Below are positions 6,503-9,017 of a stretch of DNA of 9,017 nucleotides, in pieces. Every line of letters starts with the position of its first letter. Position 1 is the first letter of the stretch. A program made the position numbers and the translations under genes. This DNA is from Clostridiales bacterium (GTDB lineage: Bacteria; Bacillota_A; Clostridia; Saccharofermentanales; Saccharofermentanaceae), in assembly GCA_017649745.1 (NCBI GenBank), contig JAGCGE010000124.1:1-9017 (forward strand). Direction: 5' to 3'. A model generated the notes under the pieces. That model searched no databases. It was not told the DNA's origin and was given only the letters and a program-made list of their open reading frames with translations.

Positions 6503-6990
6503 ATTTCAGCAGTTTCCGAACTCACCTTGTTAGATTTCGCAAGATAATAAGCCGGTGCTGCGAATGTTATTCTACCTGAAACTATGAGCGAAGCAAACAG
6601 GACCGAATCGATCTGATAAGGTACGAAAGTCAGCACGCTGTCGAGCTCAGTGGCATATTTAGAAAAGATGCCGTACAAGGAAAGCGAATCGATAAAGAAT
6701 GACATATTGATATTAGATAGCGCAATGACCGCTACTACATTCATAGGTATTCCTGCCAGCCAGATCCACGGTTTCTCATCCCTCAAGAGGTAGCAAGCCG
6801 CGAAATGTGCTGTTATCAGGAACAAGGATACGATCGATATCCATATCCATGCATCTACTCGAAAAGCTATAGTCGGCGCAAAAACAAAAAGGGTAAACTG
6901 CGTATAGAACTCAACGACTGCAACGATAAGTACGCTTGTCAGTCGGCTGTTAGTGTTCTCGATATCCCTTTTTCTGTTAATGTTACGCAT
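6499..6990 (-). CDS. Small membrane protein of unknown function
   Basis: I do not recognise this family. From the ATG at 6990 it has 163 residues: a polar basic start (RNINRKRDIENTNSR), then probable membrane segments at about 17-40, 46-68 and 75-92. A less certain fourth lies around 117-137, and the tail is short and polar. A longer reading from GTG at 7014 is open, but the ATG has AAGAGG four bases upstream while the GTG has no ribosome binding site, so I chose the ATG. It overlaps the end of the phosphoesterase gene by eight bases, consistent with translational coupling. The segment pattern does not show transporter or enzyme motifs. Confidence 0.75.
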   Translation of the reverse strand: MRNINRKRDIENTNSRLTSVLIVAVVEFYTQFTLFVFAPTIAFRVDAWIWISIVSLFLITAHFAACYLLRDEKPWIWLAGIPMNVVAVIALSNINMSFFIDSLSLYGIFSKYATELDSVLTFVPYQIDSVLFASLIVSGRITFAAPAYYLAKSNKVSSETAEI

Positions 6991-7501
6991 ATAACCTCTT
7001 AAGTTCTGCTTCACCGTTTTCGATAATTATATACGATGGAGCTGTTCCGTTCTTCGGAATCGAAGGAGATCCCGGATTCATTATCCTGATATCGCCTCTC
7101 ATCTCGTCAAGTGCAACATGAGTATGTCCGTAAAGGAATATACTGCCCGGAGCAAGAAACGGAAGATTATCAGGATTATGGTGATGACCATGTGTCGCAA
7201 AGATCGTAACGTCACCTGACACGATATAAATGTATTCTGCCATTATCGGAAACTCGATGACCATCTGGTCAACCTCTGTATCGCAATTGCCGCGAACCGC
7301 TATTATACGCTCTTTAAGGGCATTGAGTTCCTTGATGACCTCCTTAGGAGCATAATCCTTCGGAAGATCATTACGAGGGCCATGATAAAGAAGATCTCCA
7401 AGAAGAAGCAGCTTATCTGCCTTCTCCTCATTAAACTTCGCGATGACATCACGACACTTTACAATGTCACCATGAATATCTGAAGCAACCATTATCTTCA
7501 T
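6983..7501 (-). CDS. yfcE: YfcE/MJ0936-type metallophosphoesterase
   Basis: A 172-residue calcineurin-like phosphoesterase. All the metal-binding motifs of the family are present: SDIHGD (D8, H10), LLLGDLLYHG (D36), RGNCD (N72), ATHGHHH (H104) and YGHTHVA (H126, H128). E. coli YfcE is a manganese-dependent phosphodiesterase active on model substrates, and the in vivo substrate in this family is mostly unknown. The symbol is used by family resemblance only. The start overlaps the CmpB-family stop as ATGA. AGGG and GGAGG sequences stand upstream inside the preceding gene. Confidence 0.92.
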   Translation of the reverse strand: MKIMVASDIHGDIVKCRDVIAKFNEEKADKLLLLGDLLYHGPRNDLPKDYAPKEVIKELNALKERIIAVRGNCDTEVDQMVIEFPIMAEYIYIVSGDVTIFATHGHHHNPDNLPFLAPGSIFLYGHTHVALDEMRGDIRIMNPGSPSIPKNGTAPSYIIIENGEAELKRLYA

Positions 7502-8421
7502 TTACCCTGATCCTCCTCACCTTTAAGAACAGATATTACAAGTCTATATGCATCGTTCTTTCCTGTCGAGAGCTTATCAAGAAGATGTTGCTCTCTTCTT
7601 CTCAGACCGTGTGCCATCTTATCGAGCTTATCATTAGCATTCTGCTTAGTATTCTTGAAATTGAGTTTCTCCTGAGAAACGAGTTTTTCAAGTATCTCTC
7701 TTTCTTCCTGTCTATGCTGCTTCATCAAAGCCTTCTCTTCTACTCTGTGAGTATTGTAAAGCTGTCTGTACTCACCGTAAGTCTCCACAGCAGGTGCAGT
7801 TCTCGTAACAACTTTATCTACCCCGCCATAGATCTGCTCGCCGAGCTTATCAGAAACATTCCTGATCTCTTTAGAAACATTTGTAAGAAGAGCAAGTTTT
7901 TTCTTGAAGCCTATGATCGTTATTACTGTCGAGACAATATCGAAAACAAGTATCGATATGAGGATCGTAAGAACGACTATCTTTACAACGAAAGGAACCT
8001 TCTCAAGGATATAGAGAACTGTCGGATGAAGTATCTTCATAGCAAGAGTACAAGCTACACCCCAGTATATGGAGAACTGAAGACAGATGAAACCTCCGAT
8101 GTTAAGCTTATACTTCGAATAATCCCACCAACGAAGCTTGAATATCCTGTAAAGGATAAAGCCTGCCAGAAATTCGATAACAGTTGTTATGGCCATCGAA
8201 CCGAAGAACAGTGCAACAAAATTATCCTGGATCGGAAGAAGGCAGAGGATAACGGCATAGAATCCGATTCCGTATACAGGACACAAAGGACCGTTAAGAA
8301 ATCCTCTGTTGACGAATTTGCCTTCTGTTATTCCGTAATAGATGACCTCGATTATCCAGCCTATGAAGGCATAGATAAAGAACATCAGAAATGAATCGAA
8401 GATATCATATGGGAAACTCAT
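7498..8421 (-). CDS. CmpB-family membrane protein ('putative ABC transporter permease') with a coiled-coil tail
   Basis: The N-terminal half matches the family annotated as putative ABC transporter type IV/CmpB. It has the signature GWIIEV (21-26) followed by GKFVNRGFLNGPLCPVYG (34-51), and five probable membrane segments (about 8-28, 47-66, 69-92, 109-130 and 144-172). The remaining 130 or so residues are charged and helix-prone. Long runs of Glu, Lys, Gln and Arg between about 215 and 285 suggest a cytoplasmic coiled coil. No ATP-binding subunit gene is next to it, so a role in ABC transport is not supported here and the true function is unknown. The ATG overlaps the methyltransferase stop as ATGA, with GAGG eight bases upstream. 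Confidence 0.88.
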   Translation of the reverse strand: MSFPYDIFDSFLMFFIYAFIGWIIEVIYYGITEGKFVNRGFLNGPLCPVYGIGFYAVILCLLPIQDNFVALFFGSMAITTVIEFLAGFILYRIFKLRWWDYSKYKLNIGGFICLQFSIYWGVACTLAMKILHPTVLYILEKVPFVVKIVVLTILISILVFDIVSTVITIIGFKKKLALLTNVSKEIRNVSDKLGEQIYGGVDKVVTRTAPAVETYGEYRQLYNTHRVEEKALMKQHRQEEREILEKLVSQEKLNFKNTKQNANDKLDKMAHGLRRREQHLLDKLSTGKNDAYRLVISVLKGEEDQGK

Positions 8422-9017
8422 TTTATCGACCTCATAACTCTGTAACCAGCCTTGATATCACAAGTCTCACAATTGCCGAACAGTTCATTAAGTTTTTTCT
8501 CAGTCGAAGGAGCTCCCTGCTTACGCTGTAAGACAACATAGATAGAACCGCCTTCATTAAGATGCTCGTAAGACTGCTCATAGAACTTAAATACTGTCTC
8601 CTTACCTGCTCTTACAGGAGGATTAGTAAGTATAAGATCGAACTTCTCGTCCTTATCTATAGCACTTAAGCAATCGCTCTCCATGCATGCCTTAAGAGGA
8701 GTACCGTTATTGATGCCATTCTCTCTTGCAAGATTAACAGCTCTCTTATTCTTATCGACACAGGTTACCTCTGCGCCCTTGAATACTTTCTTCATAACGA
8801 TACCGACTACGCCGTATCCGCAACCAAGATCAAGGATAGACCAGACCTTAGCGTCTCTCTCCTTAAGATCTCTTATGGCAGACTGGATCATCAGATCACT
8901 TCCGAAATCGACCTGACTCTTGCTGAAAACATCAGTATCAGTTACGAATTCTAAATTGATACCGTATTGTCTATATGAAATGATCTTGCGATCTGATTCA
9001 GTCTGAGGATCGCTGTC
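8418..9017 (-). CDS. RsmC-like class I methyltransferase, N-terminus outside the window
   Basis: The reading frame is open to the right edge. The in-frame ATG at 8891 is internal: the 42 codons upstream read FVTDTDVFSKSQVDFGSDL just before it, which is the typical start of the conserved domain in this family. The visible part shows the SAM-binding ILDLGCGYG motif, VTCVDKN (acidic residue at the end of the second strand), the catalytic-loop motif LTNPPVRAGK, and QRKQGAPS. Relatives in E. coli are RsmC (16S rRNA guanine-1207 N2) and RlmG; Firmicute homologues of this size have a single domain. I expect an rRNA or similar nucleic-acid target, but it is not proven. It appears first in the visible minus-strand run. 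Confidence 0.9.
   Translation of the reverse strand, partial: DSDPQTESDRKIISYRQYGINLEFVTDTDVFSKSQVDFGSDLMIQSAIRDLKERDAKVWSILDLGCGYGVVGIVMKKVFKGAEVTCVDKNKRAVNLARENGINNGTPLKACMESDCLSAIDKDEKFDLILTNPPVRAGKETVFKFYEQSYEHLNEGGSIYVVLQRKQGAPSTEKKLNELFGNCETCDIKAGYRVMRSIK

Noticed and set aside
5799..6533. A 244-codon plus-strand frame antisense to mrp
   Set aside because: The opposite strand encodes a clear Mrp ATPase, and the antisense protein is low in recognisable pattern. Strong codon bias in mrp easily produces such open frames.
6991..7014. GTG at 7014 as the start of the small membrane protein
   Set aside because: It has no ribosome binding site and lies deeper inside the phosphoesterase gene. 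The ATG at 6990 has AAGAGG at good spacing.
7585..8394. A 269-codon plus-strand frame antisense to the CmpB-family gene
   Set aside because: It has no family resemblance and is fully covered by a gene with a recognised signature and coupled start and stop.
8418..8891. ATG at 8891 as the true start of the methyltransferase
   Set aside because: The frame stays open upstream to the window edge, and those codons encode the conserved VFSKSQVDFGSDL stretch of the family, so the start lies outside the window.

Overview
The window looks like a chromosomal housekeeping segment of a low-to-mid GC anaerobic Firmicute, most likely a member of the Clostridia. The grounds are a RadA/IspD neighbourhood reminiscent of the Bacillus radA-disA-yacL-ispD-ispF cluster, a CmpB-type 'putative ABC transporter permease', an RsmC-like methyltransferase of the Firmicute type (TNPPVRAGK), strong AGGAGG-like ribosome binding sites and a cysteine-rich Mrp ATPase. 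I cannot place it to family or genus. No rRNA, tRNA, CRISPR array, insertion sequence or phage gene is visible, and genes fill nearly the whole window.

Layout. Positions 1-1193 (minus) hold the first 397 codons of an AMP-forming acyl-CoA synthetase-like protein that runs off the left edge. A 117-base divergent intergenic region (1194-1310) carries an extended -10 promoter in each direction. On the plus strand follow radA (1311-2768) and, 17 bases later, ispD (about 2786-4573). From 9017 down to 4539 everything is on the minus strand in tight order: an RsmC-like methyltransferase (start outside the window), a CmpB-family membrane protein, a YfcE-type metallophosphoesterase, a small membrane protein, an Mrp/NBP35 ATPase with its own sigma-A-type promoter, a thioredoxin-fold lipoprotein, and ispF. 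The ends of ispD and ispF converge and overlap by 35 bases.

How the genes fit together. IspD and IspF catalyse two steps of the non-mevalonate (MEP) isoprenoid pathway, and their unusual state is the most striking content. IspD carries an in-frame insertion of about 335 residues, rich in Pro, Ala and Glu and largely disordered-looking. It lies exactly in the loop before the substrate-binding TPDR motif, while all the catalytic residues I can name are kept. IspF is divergent: a usually invariant His and the GDIG motif are replaced. The disA and yacL genes that separate radA from ispD in Bacillus are absent here, and ispF has changed strand. The minus-strand run shows stop/start overlaps typical of translational coupling. 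It combines RNA methylation, phosphoesterase, Fe-S cluster carrier and envelope genes without an obvious single pathway.
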